Assembly (NCBI GenBank): GCA_046304235.1
Contig: JBKCEW010000170.1
Coordinates: 1-55,164, forward strand
Reading direction: 5' to 3'
DNA length: 55,164 nt
Source: CANHVK01 sp046304235
Lineage (GTDB): Bacteria > Bacteroidota > Bacteroidia > Flavobacteriales_D > Crocinitomicaceae
Shown: piece by piece, positions 7,604 to 15,711 of the stretch
How the letters are laid out: each line of letters starts with the position of its first letter
Numbering within the stretch: the stretch's first letter is position 1
Translations under genes and position numbers: made by a program
Notes under the pieces: model-generated
Told to the model about the DNA's origin: nothing
The model's database searches: none
What the model saw: only the letters and a program-made list of their open reading frames with translations

Positions 7604-8383
7604 GTGCAAGTTTCTTTTTTTAAATACCAAGGTACAGGGAACGATTTTGTCATGATTGATAATCGTGATGGTAAATATGATGATTTATCAGTCGAACAAA
7701 TACAAATCATTTGCGACCGTAAATTTGGTGTTGGCGCTGACGGATTAATCAAATTAAACCAGAAGGTTGGTTTTGATTTCGAGATGGATTATTATAATTC
7801 GGATGGTTCTAAAAGTTTTTGTGGGAATGGGGCACGTTGTACTACTGCTTTCGCTTATCAACTTGGTTTGAGATCGGATGAATATATTTTTTACGCCATT
7901 GATGGAGAACATCTGGCTTCAATTGATAATAATGGAATAGTAAGCTTGAAAATGAATGATGTTTCTTTCATTGATAAGATAGATGCTGATTATTACACCC
8001 ATACTGGTTCGCCGCATTATGTGCGTTTTGTAGAAAATATTGAAAAAACAAATGTTTATAACGATGGCAAATCAATTCGTTATTCAGATAGATACAAAGC
8101 AGAGGGGGTAAACGTCAATTTTGTTGAGCAAAAAGCGGATTATTATTTTGTTCGAACCTACGAAAGAGGGGTAGAAGACGAAACACTTTCTTGTGGAACG
8201 GGGGTTACAGCGTGTGCGTTAGTCATTGCTGAAAAAAATGGAGCAACCAATCATTTTCAAATTCCCATTAAAACCCTAGGCGGTGATTTATCAGTAAAAG
8301 CAAAAAAAGAAAATAATTTATACTCGGACATTTATTTAATCGGTCCTGCTAAATTTGTATTCCTCGGAGAAATTCATGTCTAG
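7604..8383 (+). CDS. dapF: Diaminopimelate epimerase
   Basis: DapF converts LL-diaminopimelate to the meso form for lysine and peptidoglycan synthesis, using two cysteines as acid and base without a cofactor. Both are visible: CGNGARC (Cys73) and SCGTGVTAC (Cys197). The N-terminal FFKYQGTGNDFVMID is also typical. At 259 aa the length is normal. The start is GTG at 7604, since no ATG in frame precedes the conserved MxVxFFKYQGTGND block. It leads a tight plus-strand run (dapF, hypothetical, GNAT, mltG, O-methyltransferase) with 8-16 bp overlaps, pairing lysine/cell-wall and wall-processing genes. Confidence 0.95.
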   Translation: MQVSFFKYQGTGNDFVMIDNRDGKYDDLSVEQIQIICDRKFGVGADGLIKLNQKVGFDFEMDYYNSDGSKSFCGNGARCTTAFAYQLGLRSDEYIFYAIDGEHLASIDNNGIVSLKMNDVSFIDKIDADYYTHTGSPHYVRFVENIEKTNVYNDGKSIRYSDRYKAEGVNVNFVEQKADYYFVRTYERGVEDETLSCGTGVTACALVIAEKNGATNHFQIPIKTLGGDLSVKAKKENNLYSDIYLIGPAKFVFLGEIHV

Positions 8384-8876
8384 TTATCCAATAAATAAAA
8401 TAAATACGATTGAAATTGAAAAGTTGAGAACAGGAATTTTTCTGTGGGTTTTTCATGTAGATAAAATACCACCGCACGTTGGTATTTCAATCGATGGCGT
8501 TTATTTCAGTATGAAAGTTTCAGATTGTGATTTTAAACTGGATGTAGATACCGTATATCAAGTTGTTCAACGAAAAAAAATACCTGCTTTTATCATCCCT
8601 ATAAAATATACAGGAACACTTGATAATCTTCAAACCCTTTTTAGCGAATATGGTTCCAAGATTAAAGATGGAGAGTCGTGTATGACACCTGTTTTGCGAT
8701 TTTTGGGTGAAGATGAAGAATTATTATTGGAAGAATTATTGTCTCATTTATTTCATTCTGAAAAATTAGAGGTTGTTTTTGGATTGAATTTAGCGAGCGA
8801 TTTTAAAGGAATCCCATTTTATACGTTTAATCAAGTTCAACTACATATTCAAAACTTGAAAGATGCTAAAAGGTAA
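8376..8876 (+). CDS. Conserved hypothetical protein in the dapF operon
   Basis: I do not recognise this 166-aa soluble protein. It has no signal peptide or membrane segment. The sequence alternates strands and helices (KLRTGIFLWVFHVDKIPPHVGISIDGVYFS..., then a hydrophobic KIPAFIIPIKY) and ends in a Glu/Leu-rich helix. The start is taken as ATG 8376 (MSSYPINKI), overlapping dapF by 8 bp; an upstream in-frame ATG at 8355 would overlap more. It overlaps the GNAT gene by 14 bp, so it is part of the same transcript. Position between dapF and an acetyltransferase suggests a metabolic or housekeeping role, but no function can be assigned. Confidence 0.75.
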   Translation: MSSYPINKINTIEIEKLRTGIFLWVFHVDKIPPHVGISIDGVYFSMKVSDCDFKLDVDTVYQVVQRKKIPAFIIPIKYTGTLDNLQTLFSEYGSKIKDGESCMTPVLRFLGEDEELLLEELLSHLFHSEKLEVVFGLNLASDFKGIPFYTFNQVQLHIQNLKDAKR

Positions 8877-9384
8877 AAAAGTATATTTACGAGCAATTGA
8901 ACCAGGAGATGCTTTTACAGTAATGACTTGGGAAAATAATCCTGCTAATTGGCGAGTGAGTGGAACCGAAGCACCATATTCATTACATGGAATCACAGAA
9001 TATATAAATAGCATTCAATCTTTCAGGCAATCTGGTGAATTACGTTTCATGATTTGTCTTGTTGAAGACGATAGATCGATTGGTACATTGGATTTATTTG
9101 AAGCAAATTTCAAGCATGGTAGAGCAGGAGTTGGTATTTTAATTGCTGCTGATCAAGATAAAATGCAAGGATATGCGTCTGAAAGTTTATCTTTGTTAGC
9201 TGAATATGCAATTAATTCCCTTGATTTTTGGAATTTAACTGCCAATGTATTAGATGATAACTTGTCTAGCATTAAACTTTTTGAAAGTTCGGGGTATGAA
9301 TTAGTTGGTGTTCGAAAGAATTGGTTTAAGGATAAAGAAAGTAGAGTTAATGAACGAATTTATCAATTATGTCTAAAAAAGTAA
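8863..9384 (+). CDS. GNAT-family N-acetyltransferase (RimJ/RimL-like)
   Basis: This 173-aa cytoplasmic enzyme transfers acetyl from acetyl-CoA to an amine, in this branch often a protein N-terminus, spermidine or an antibiotic. Features seen: the N-terminal KKVYLRAIEPGDAFTVMTWENNP typical of the RimJ/L branch, GTLDLFEANFKHGRAGVGILI (beta strands 3-4), and AAD...GYASESLSLLAEYA, which should hold the acetyl-CoA loop. ANVLDDNLSSIKLFESSGYELVGVRKNWF is the usual C-terminal strand pair. The substrate is unknown. It overlaps the upstream hypothetical by 14 bp and mltG by 16 bp, so translational coupling is likely. Confidence 0.85.
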   Translation: MLKGKKVYLRAIEPGDAFTVMTWENNPANWRVSGTEAPYSLHGITEYINSIQSFRQSGELRFMICLVEDDRSIGTLDLFEANFKHGRAGVGILIAADQDKMQGYASESLSLLAEYAINSLDFWNLTANVLDDNLSSIKLFESSGYELVGVRKNWFKDKESRVNERIYQLCLKK

Positions 9385-10424
9385 TATTGATTGTAATTGC
9401 AATTATTGGTATTGCAGGATTAGTAATTTTGGGTCCAAAAATCAGTGTGTTTCTTGCGGGTAGAACTACCACTGTCAATGGCAAGTCGCAAGCTTTTTTA
9501 TTTGATGCCAAACAAGGATTAAAAGGATTAGCAATTAAATTATATAACGAAGGAATAATAAAGGATAAAGAGGATTTTCTTAAAGTAGGAGAATATAAAA
9601 ATCTTGATGAAAATAGGTTGGCTTCAGGTAAATACATCGTTGAGCCTGGAACTAATTTTCGTACGTTATTGAATGGATTTACAAAAAACAGTGCTGGAAA
9701 CGGAAACGCTGAAGTTGAAGTAGATGTTACATTTAATAATTGTCGTGATATCTATCAATTAGCTGGAAAAGTTTCAAAATTGATTTTAGCTGATAGCGCA
9801 ACAATCGTTGCTGCAATTGAATCAAGTGAACTACAAGGAAGAACGAATTTGAATGATGAAACCATTCCTTCTTTGTTTTTACCAAATACATATAAAATGT
9901 TTTATGATACTCCTGCAGAAGCATTTGTATCAAGAATGGAAAAGCAATATGTAGCTTTTTGGAATGAAGAGAGAATGACAAAATTGAAGGAACTAGGTTT
10001 TGAAAATCCTTTTGAAGCAGTAACCTTAGCAAGTATAGTTTATTCAGAACAATCCAAAAACGGTGATGAATGGCCAATCATTGCTGGGTTGTATTTGAAC
10101 CGTTTGAATGATGGTATGAAATTACAATCTGATCCTACATTTAAGTTTTGCTGGGGAGATGAATTGCAAGGGGTTCAACGATTGACATATGAACACAGAG
10201 AAAGAGATTGTCCTTATAATACATATCTCTACAAAGGTTTGCCTCCGGGTCCGATCTGTATTCCTCCAATTGAAGTAGTAGATGCAGTATTATCTCCGGA
10301 TAAAAATGACTATTTATACATGTGTGCAAAACCTGATTATACAGGTAGACATGATTTTGAGAAGTCTTATGATTCTCACAAAAGAAATGCAGACAAATTT
10401 TCTGATTGGATTTCTAAACAGTAA
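9369..10424 (+). CDS. mltG: Endolytic murein transglycosylase MltG-like
   Basis: MltG (YceG) cleaves newly made glycan strands and sets their length. This 351-aa protein has an N-terminal membrane anchor (4-22), a LysM-like part, and the YceG domain with IPSLFLPNTYKMFYD, ASIVYSEQ and LNRLNDGMKLQSDPTFKF. LPPGPICIPP is the family signature. In E. coli the equivalent stretch is ASIVEKET; here the first Glu is Tyr (225) and the second is Glu227. Which Glu is catalytic here cannot be decided by eye. Inner-membrane, periplasm-facing. The gene overlaps the GNAT gene by 16 bp and is followed by an O-methyltransferase after 5 bp. Confidence 0.92.
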   Translation: MSKKVILIVIAIIGIAGLVILGPKISVFLAGRTTTVNGKSQAFLFDAKQGLKGLAIKLYNEGIIKDKEDFLKVGEYKNLDENRLASGKYIVEPGTNFRTLLNGFTKNSAGNGNAEVEVDVTFNNCRDIYQLAGKVSKLILADSATIVAAIESSELQGRTNLNDETIPSLFLPNTYKMFYDTPAEAFVSRMEKQYVAFWNEERMTKLKELGFENPFEAVTLASIVYSEQSKNGDEWPIIAGLYLNRLNDGMKLQSDPTFKFCWGDELQGVQRLTYEHRERDCPYNTYLYKGLPPGPICIPPIEVVDAVLSPDKNDYLYMCAKPDYTGRHDFEKSYDSHKRNADKFSDWISKQ

Positions 10425-10429
10425 TTGGG

Positions 10430-11071
10430 ATGGAGTTTATTGATCAGAAATTAGACGATTATGTGTGTATGCACACCTCAGAGGAAGATGATTTGTTGAA
10501 AGAATTGAATCGTCAAACTCACTTGAAAATTCTACAGCCGCGCATGTTGAGTGGACATTTTCAAGGTCGTTTTTTGAGTATGATTTCTAAAATGATACAA
10601 CCAACTTCTATTCTTGAAATAGGAACCTATACAGGTTATTCTGCATTGTGTTTAGCTGAAGGCCTAAAATCAAATGGGAAATTACTAACGATAGATAAAA
10701 ATCCTGAGCTCGAAGATTTTGTTAGAAACTTCTTAGAAAAATCTGCGTATAGTGAAAATATTGAATACGTGATTGCGGATGCAATGAAATATATTCCTAC
10801 TATAAATCAGTCTTTTGACTTGGTTTTTATAGATGCTGATAAAGGAAATTATTTGAATTACTATCAATTAGTGATTGATATGATTCCTTCAGGGGGGTAT
10901 ATTTTGGCAGATAATGTGTTGTGGTCAGGGAAAGTAATTGATGAAAAATCGGTAAATGATAAAGATACAAAAGCGATTATGGAATTCAATCAATATGTGA
11001 TGAATGATATTCGTGTTGAAAATGTATTATTGCCAATTCGAGATGGGTTATTGTTGATGCGAAAAAAATGA
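10430..11071 (+). CDS. SAM-dependent O-methyltransferase (caffeoyl-CoA OMT type)
   Basis: This 213-aa cytoplasmic enzyme has the class I methyltransferase fold. Motif I is EIGTYTGYSALCLAEGL (about residue 63), followed by LLTIDKNPE, and the divalent-metal motif VFIDADKGNYLNYY carries the metal-binding Asp residues. A second conserved block, GGYILADNVLWSGKV, is typical of the family (COG4122). Catechol-type or hydroxylated small molecules are methylated by characterised members; the substrate here is unknown. It lies 5 bp after mltG. An unrelated secreted protein gene follows after 8 bp, so the operon may end with or continue past this gene. Confidence 0.88.
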   Translation: MEFIDQKLDDYVCMHTSEEDDLLKELNRQTHLKILQPRMLSGHFQGRFLSMISKMIQPTSILEIGTYTGYSALCLAEGLKSNGKLLTIDKNPELEDFVRNFLEKSAYSENIEYVIADAMKYIPTINQSFDLVFIDADKGNYLNYYQLVIDMIPSGGYILADNVLWSGKVIDEKSVNDKDTKAIMEFNQYVMNDIRVENVLLPIRDGLLLMRKK

Positions 11072-11079
11072 TTTATTAA

Positions 11080-12063
11080 ATGAATAGGGTTAATATTTTT
11101 ATGGCTAATCTGCATCAACTAATCTTAGTGATGTGTTTTATTATTGGCTGTAATTTATTTTCAATAGCTCAAAATCAATCAAATAATTCTAATCACACCT
11201 ATACGGTCAAAACTATTGTTTACAATACATTGGTCATGAGTAACTCTAAGATTTTATTAAAAAATACATTGTTAGGTGTAAAAGTCTCAATACATAAAGG
11301 AAGTGAAAAAGGAGAAATAATTTACGCAGAAGTACAACAAGCAAAAACGAACGTTAAAGGAAACCTTCAAATTGAGATTGGGGTGAGTTATGTCATAAGT
11401 GGTAAATATGCTAATTTTGATCCTACTGGAGGGCCATATTTTATTCGGCTAGATATCGATCCGAAAGGAGGTACTGATTACAACATTAATATTACAAGGC
11501 CTTTTGTTAATACTGCAAAGGGCATTCAATCAAATTATAAGTTTGCAATAGGTAATAAGGTTATTCAAAAAAGATATGTTGGAGAAATTTGGGGTGGTGG
11601 CATTATTTTTCATTTAAATAAAGATTCTTTAGGAAATGATCATGGTCTCATAGCTAGTTTACATGATTTGAGTAAAAATGCCCGTTGGGGTTTAAATGGG
11701 ATAGATTTTTTTGGTTTTAAGAATGCATCTGTAGGAAAAGAAAACACAAAAGCAATGATTACAAATGGTGCTGAGCCAGGAACTGCTTCTCAACTTTGTA
11801 ACAAATATTCCCATGATGGGTTTAAGGATTGGTATTTACCAGCTATCAAAGAAATGATTTTACTCTATGAAGTTCGTGGTATTATAGATGAGATTCTTGA
11901 TAAGGATAAAAGTGATAAAACGAAAGGTTTAGAAAATAAACAATACTGGACATCTACTGGTTATTCAGCTTCAACATCCTGGTTTTTCAGTTTTTATAAC
12001 GGGGGAGCTACCAATTATGGCAAGAACTTTGTTTTTAATGTGAGAGCAATTCGTGCTTTCTAA
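11080..12063 (+). CDS. Secreted protein with DUF1566/Lcl-like C-terminal domain
   Basis: This 327-aa protein starts with a signal segment (cleaved around FSIAQ). It has a beta-rich middle and a C-terminal region (about 165-327) of the Lcl/DUF1566 type: GGGIIFHLN, HGLIAS, GFKDWYLPAIKEMILLYEVRG and YWTSTGYSASTSWFFSF, ending in RAIRAF. Such domains occur in surface or adhesin-like proteins. Its exact role is unknown. An alternative start at 11101 (MANLHQLI) gives a cleaner signal peptide. It may be exported to the cell surface, but no T9SS tail is visible. Its stop codon abuts that of the convergent lipoprotein gene, with no gap between them. Confidence 0.7.
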   Translation: MNRVNIFMANLHQLILVMCFIIGCNLFSIAQNQSNNSNHTYTVKTIVYNTLVMSNSKILLKNTLLGVKVSIHKGSEKGEIIYAEVQQAKTNVKGNLQIEIGVSYVISGKYANFDPTGGPYFIRLDIDPKGGTDYNINITRPFVNTAKGIQSNYKFAIGNKVIQKRYVGEIWGGGIIFHLNKDSLGNDHGLIASLHDLSKNARWGLNGIDFFGFKNASVGKENTKAMITNGAEPGTASQLCNKYSHDGFKDWYLPAIKEMILLYEVRGIIDEILDKDKSDKTKGLENKQYWTSTGYSASTSWFFSFYNGGATNYGKNFVFNVRAIRAF

Positions 12064-12456
12064 TTACAATTTAATATAAAAAATCATTTTTTTGAGAGTA
12101 GTGTTTTCGGATTTATCAGAAACTTTAAATAGTAGGTTTAATTTTTTAATTTGTCCTTTTGTCCCGCTAAATAAAAATGAATTAGAATAATGGTAATCTG
12201 TCCCATATATATTTCTTAAATCTGAAGTTAATTCAGTTCCGTTTGTATCTGTTATTGAAATAAATGCTTTTGATAATGCTGTTTCATCATGTGCTTTAAA
12301 TTTTATTTCGAATTCTGAGTTAAAAGATAGCAAAGTATCATTTTCTTTTGGAGAATATAGTTCTAAAGTGGGGGCTTGTTTATCTTGATTTTTTTCGCAA
12401 GAAATAATAAAACAAGAATTTATTAAAAGTGTTAAAAAAATGAATTTATGCTTCAT
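12064..12456 (-). CDS. Hypothetical lipoprotein, DUF4625-like
   Basis: This 130-aa lipoprotein has a signal segment ending in a lipobox (FIISC, Cys20) and a mature domain resembling a fibronectin/Ig-type beta sandwich: APTLELYSPKENDTLL..FEIKFKAHDETALSKAFISITDTNG...LLFKVSDKSENTTLKKMIFYI. This pattern ('things that change the structure / ordered properties of the body', DUF4625) is common in Bacteroidetes surface lipoproteins. It is convergent with the preceding gene; the two stop codons are adjacent. Function unknown. Upstream (12457-12613) the region is shared with the divergent serine hydrolase. Confidence 0.6.
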   Translation of the reverse strand: MKHKFIFLTLLINSCFIISCEKNQDKQAPTLELYSPKENDTLLSFNSEFEIKFKAHDETALSKAFISITDTNGTELTSDLRNIYGTDYHYSNSFLFSGTKGQIKKLNLLFKVSDKSENTTLKKMIFYIKL

Positions 12457-12519
12457 GAAACAAAGATATAGATATTTAATTCAATTTTTTTTTAAGTGAT
12501 TATAAAGCTTAAAATTGGT

Positions 12520-12527
12520 TACTTTTG
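12520..12527 (+). promoter_or_regulatory. Possible -7 box (TACTTTTG) of the serine hydrolase gene
   Basis: TACTTTTG at 12520-12527 matches the Bacteroidetes -7 consensus TAnnTTTG. No good -33 TTG is seen at the right distance. It lies 86 bp before the start at 12614, which would leave a long leader. Confidence 0.4.
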
Positions 12528-12613
12528 GTAAGTTAATTTAGATTTTGAAATCAAAATTTGACACAAATAAATGATTTATTATTTTGATTTCACGAAAAGA
12601 TAATTGTTTGTAA

Positions 12614-13975
12614 ATGAAAAAGCGATCTGTACTTATTTTCCTTGTAACACTTATATTATTGAGTTTTACATGGGTGACTTGTTCTTCTAATGAAGCCAAA
12701 AGAGCTAACACTGACGACATGAAAAGTATTTCTAGTGAGCCAGTACCTTTGATTGATTCTGAACTTTTAACTGAATCAACTCCTGAAGAACTTGGTATCA
12801 ATGGAAATATACTTTCTGAAATTGATAAAATTGCAAATCAAGGGATTGAACAAAAAGCATATCCTGGCTGTCAAATTTTGATTGCTGTTGATGGAAAAAT
12901 AATTTACCGAAAATCATTTGGAAATACGATGTACGAAGGAGGAGAGCCTGTTAGAAATGATCATATTTATGACATTGCATCAGTTACTAAAATCGCTTCA
13001 TCTACATTGGCATTGATGCGTTTACAAACGTTGAATCAATTTTCATTAGATAAAAAATTGAAAGATTATATTCCAGAAGTAGTTGACGAATCATTTGGAA
13101 AAGTATTATTGAGGGATATGATGGCTCACAGAGCAGGATTTACAGCATGGATACCATTTTATAAGAAAACGTTAGAAAAAGGAGATTTAAGTACAACATA
13201 TTATAGAGATAAAAAAGAAAAAGGATTTGATTTTCAAGTTGCCAAAGATTTGTGGATACGCAACGATTATTCAGATTCGATTTATAAAAGAATTATCGAT
13301 TCAGGAATTACTCCAGGAAATCACTATGAATATTCGGATTTAGGATACTATTTTGTGAAGAAAATAATTGAGAAACAAACTGGTAAACGAAATGATGAAT
13401 TTGTAACTGACGAAATTTACAAAGCATTAGGGTTAAAGAATATAGGGTATTTCCCGCAAAGTTTTGCACCATTGGGAAGAATTGTTCCTACAGAAAACGA
13501 TGTTGCTTTCAGAAAGCAATTGATACATGGATATGTTCATGATCCAGGTGCCGCAATGTTAGGAGGTGCTGGTGGACATGCTGGTTTATTTGCAAACGCT
13601 ACCGATTTAGCGGCGATTATGCAATTGTTTTTGAATAAAGGAAAAGTAGGAAATAGACAATTATTGTCTCCTGAAGTTGTCGATGAATATACAAAGGTAC
13701 AGGTTGCTGGAAACAGAAGAGGGGCAGGATTTGACAAACCTACATTTAGTAGAAAAAATGGACCTTGTTGTGATGAAGCGTCAGCAGAAAGCTATGGCCA
13801 TTCAGGCTTTACGGGAACATTGGCTTGGGCAGATCCTGTGTATAAAATAAATTATGTTTTTCTATCTAATCGTGTTCACCCAAATGCTGATGTGAATAAA
13901 CTTGCTAAACTTGGTATTAGGACCGAAATCCAAAAGGTAATATACAAAGCAGTAATGCAGAGAAAACAAAAGTAG
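12614..13975 (+). CDS. Serine hydrolase of the beta-lactamase (class C-like) family
   Basis: This 453-aa lipoprotein (lipobox VTC, Cys23) has the active-site triad of the PBP/beta-lactamase/esterase superfamily: SVTK (Ser123, Lys126), YSD (Tyr239-Asp241) and HSG (His395-Gly397). These belong to the broad 'beta-lactamase domain' (Pfam PF00144) set of peptidases, esterases and transpeptidase relatives, and antibiotic resistance cannot be inferred. The sequence fits the family that hydrolyses beta-lactam-like or D-amino-acid-linked substrates in the periplasm. No other domain is visible. It is followed after 27 bp by bshA, probably in one transcript. Confidence 0.85.
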   Translation: MKKRSVLIFLVTLILLSFTWVTCSSNEAKRANTDDMKSISSEPVPLIDSELLTESTPEELGINGNILSEIDKIANQGIEQKAYPGCQILIAVDGKIIYRKSFGNTMYEGGEPVRNDHIYDIASVTKIASSTLALMRLQTLNQFSLDKKLKDYIPEVVDESFGKVLLRDMMAHRAGFTAWIPFYKKTLEKGDLSTTYYRDKKEKGFDFQVAKDLWIRNDYSDSIYKRIIDSGITPGNHYEYSDLGYYFVKKIIEKQTGKRNDEFVTDEIYKALGLKNIGYFPQSFAPLGRIVPTENDVAFRKQLIHGYVHDPGAAMLGGAGGHAGLFANATDLAAIMQLFLNKGKVGNRQLLSPEVVDEYTKVQVAGNRRGAGFDKPTFSRKNGPCCDEASAESYGHSGFTGTLAWADPVYKINYVFLSNRVHPNADVNKLAKLGIRTEIQKVIYKAVMQRKQK

Positions 13976-14002
13976 TATTTCGCTGTTCTTAAAATAAAAA
14001 CC

Positions 14003-15130
14003 ATGAAAATAGGTATTGTATTATATCCAACATTTGGCGGAAGCGGAGTTGTTGCAACAGAATTAGGAAAAGCATTGGCTTTAAAAGGGCATCAAATCCA
14101 TTTCATTACTTATTCTCAACCGGTTAGATTAGGCAGTTTTAGAGAAAATATATTTTATCATGAAGTATCCGTTTCTGACTATCCTCTGTTTGATTTTCAG
14201 CCTTATGAAACTGTATTAACTTCAAAGATTGTAGATGTAGTAAAATACGAGAAATTAGATTTGTTACACGTACACTACGCTATTCCACATGCTTCTGCGG
14301 CATTTATGGCCAAGGAAATATTGAAGTCGCAAGGAATTAAAATTCCATTCATTACAACTTTACATGGAACGGATATTACTTTGGTTGGTAAAGATCCATC
14401 TTTTGAACCTGTAATTACTTTTTGTTTGAATCAATCGGATGCGGTTACAACTGTTTCTGAAAATTTAAAAGAAGATACATTCAAACATTTTGACACGAAA
14501 AGAGACATTCACGTTATCCCAAATTTTATTATTCCGTCAGAGGTGTTACCAGAGGTTGACCCTGTTAAAAGAGCGGTGTATGCCGAACAGGATGAACCAA
14601 TTATTTGTCATATTTCAAATTTCAGACCAGTCAAAAGAGTTGAGGATGTTGTTGCTGTTTTTGCTAAAATAAATGAAAAAAAGCCATCGAAATTATTACT
14701 TGCAGGAGATGGTCCAGATCGAGTTTTAGCAGAGAGAATGGCAAGAGAATTAGGAATTTGTAATCGGGTTATTTTTGTTGGTAAAGTGAGAGATACTTCA
14801 CCTGTCTTGCAGATAAGTGATTTGTTTTTATTGACTTCTGAAACAGAGAGTTTTGGTCTTGCTGCATTGGAAGCCATGGCTGCAGGTGTTCCAGTAATTT
14901 CTTCTAATACGGGTGGAATACCAGAAGTAAACAAACATGGTTATTCAGGTTATCTCTCAAATGTGGGAGATGTTGAAGATATGGCAAAAAATGCTTTGAG
15001 GATTGTTTCTTTTGAAAGTTCTTTAGCCCTTTTTAGAAAACAAGCCTGGGAACATTCTAAACATTTTGCTTTGGAAAACATTTTGCCTATGTATGAGGCT
15101 TTATATCAAGATGTTTTAGCTAAAGCGTGA
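14003..15130 (+). CDS. bshA: N-acetyl-alpha-D-glucosaminyl L-malate synthase
   Basis: BshA transfers GlcNAc from UDP-GlcNAc to L-malate, the first step of bacillithiol synthesis. This 375-aa GT4-type enzyme is recognisable from the start KIGIVLYPTFGGSGVVATELG, the HFITYSQPVR and FYHEVSVSDYPLFDF stretches, HVHYAIPHA, LHGTDITLVG, and the C-terminal E-x7-E motif region ETESFGLAALEAMAAGVPVI. The length is normal. Cytoplasmic. The other bacillithiol genes (bshB, bshC) are not in the window. It follows the serine hydrolase by 27 bp, but no functional link is apparent. Confidence 0.93.
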   Translation: MKIGIVLYPTFGGSGVVATELGKALALKGHQIHFITYSQPVRLGSFRENIFYHEVSVSDYPLFDFQPYETVLTSKIVDVVKYEKLDLLHVHYAIPHASAAFMAKEILKSQGIKIPFITTLHGTDITLVGKDPSFEPVITFCLNQSDAVTTVSENLKEDTFKHFDTKRDIHVIPNFIIPSEVLPEVDPVKRAVYAEQDEPIICHISNFRPVKRVEDVVAVFAKINEKKPSKLLLAGDGPDRVLAERMARELGICNRVIFVGKVRDTSPVLQISDLFLLTSETESFGLAALEAMAAGVPVISSNTGGIPEVNKHGYSGYLSNVGDVEDMAKNALRIVSFESSLALFRKQAWEHSKHFALENILPMYEALYQDVLAKA

Positions 15131-15222
15131 TTTTTATTTAGATTAATTCTAAATTCCTGATGAAAATCATTTGTTTGTATCACTTCTTTTAATATTTTTG
15201 TTTGGATTAATTCTAAATAAGG

Positions 15223-15363
15223 ATGGAGACAACAAAATTACCAAATCAGCAAATGCCTCAATGGATGAAAGATAATAATCAATTCGTTTGTTGTAGTAAA
15301 AAAGATTGTTGTAAGAAATACAAGAAAAAAGGAAATCATTGTAAGAAGTGTCCAAAATTATAA
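15223..15363 (+). CDS. Small Cys-rich protein (46 aa)
   Basis: A 47-codon frame runs from ATG 15223 to TAA 15361-15363, encoding METTKLPNQQMPQWMKD... and a Lys/Cys tail with FVCC, DCCKKY and HCKKCPKL. There are six cysteines in 22 residues, in CC, CC and CxxC arrangement, with many lysines. This looks like a small metal- (Zn or Fe-S?) or nucleic-acid-binding protein. It ends 3 bp before the SUI1-like gene, so it is likely cotranscribed with it. Its in-frame codon use, clean start and tight spacing make it a real gene in my view. I do not recognise the family with confidence. Confidence 0.65.
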   Translation: METTKLPNQQMPQWMKDNNQFVCCSKKDCCKKYKKKGNHCKKCPKL

Positions 15364-15366
15364 GCA

Positions 15367-15711
15367 ATGGCAAAGCAGAAAAAAGAACGAATCAATGTAG
15401 TTTATTCTACAAATCCGAATTATCAATACGAAGAGGAATTCGATGAGGTTCAAGATACCTTACCAAACAACCAGCAGGTTTTATACGTTTCTATCGATAA
15501 AAAGCAACGTGCTGGTAAAGAAGTAACTTTAATTGAAGGGTTTGTAGGTCAGGAAGATGATTTAAAAGAACTTGGTAAATTGCTGAAATCTAAATGTGGA
15601 GTAGGAGGAACCGTGAAAGATGGTGAGATTTTAATTCAGGGCAATTTTAGAGATAAAATCATAGAAATTTTACAAAAAGAAAAATACGGAGTTAAACGAA
15701 AAGGAGGATAA
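15367..15711 (+). CDS. SUI1/eIF1-like translation factor (YciH family)
   Basis: This 114-aa cytoplasmic protein carries the SUI1 domain in residues about 35-110: KKQRAGKEVTLIEGFVGQEDDLKELGKLLKSKCGVGGTVKDGEILIQG, followed by a basic tail (KYGVKRKGG). The GKxVTxIxGF and LKxxCGxGGxxK patterns define the family, which in eukaryotes monitors start-codon selection (eIF1) and in bacteria is represented by YciH. The bacterial role is a proposed fidelity factor. It lies 3 bp after the small Cys-rich gene and overlaps the bioD start by one base (TAATG), so the three genes are probably one transcript. Confidence 0.85.
   Translation: MAKQKKERINVVYSTNPNYQYEEEFDEVQDTLPNNQQVLYVSIDKKQRAGKEVTLIEGFVGQEDDLKELGKLLKSKCGVGGTVKDGEILIQGNFRDKIIEILQKEKYGVKRKGG

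Noticed and set aside
12614..13975. Beta-lactam resistance gene
   Set aside because: The SVTK, YSD and HSG motifs only place it in the broad serine hydrolase superfamily. Nothing points to resistance.
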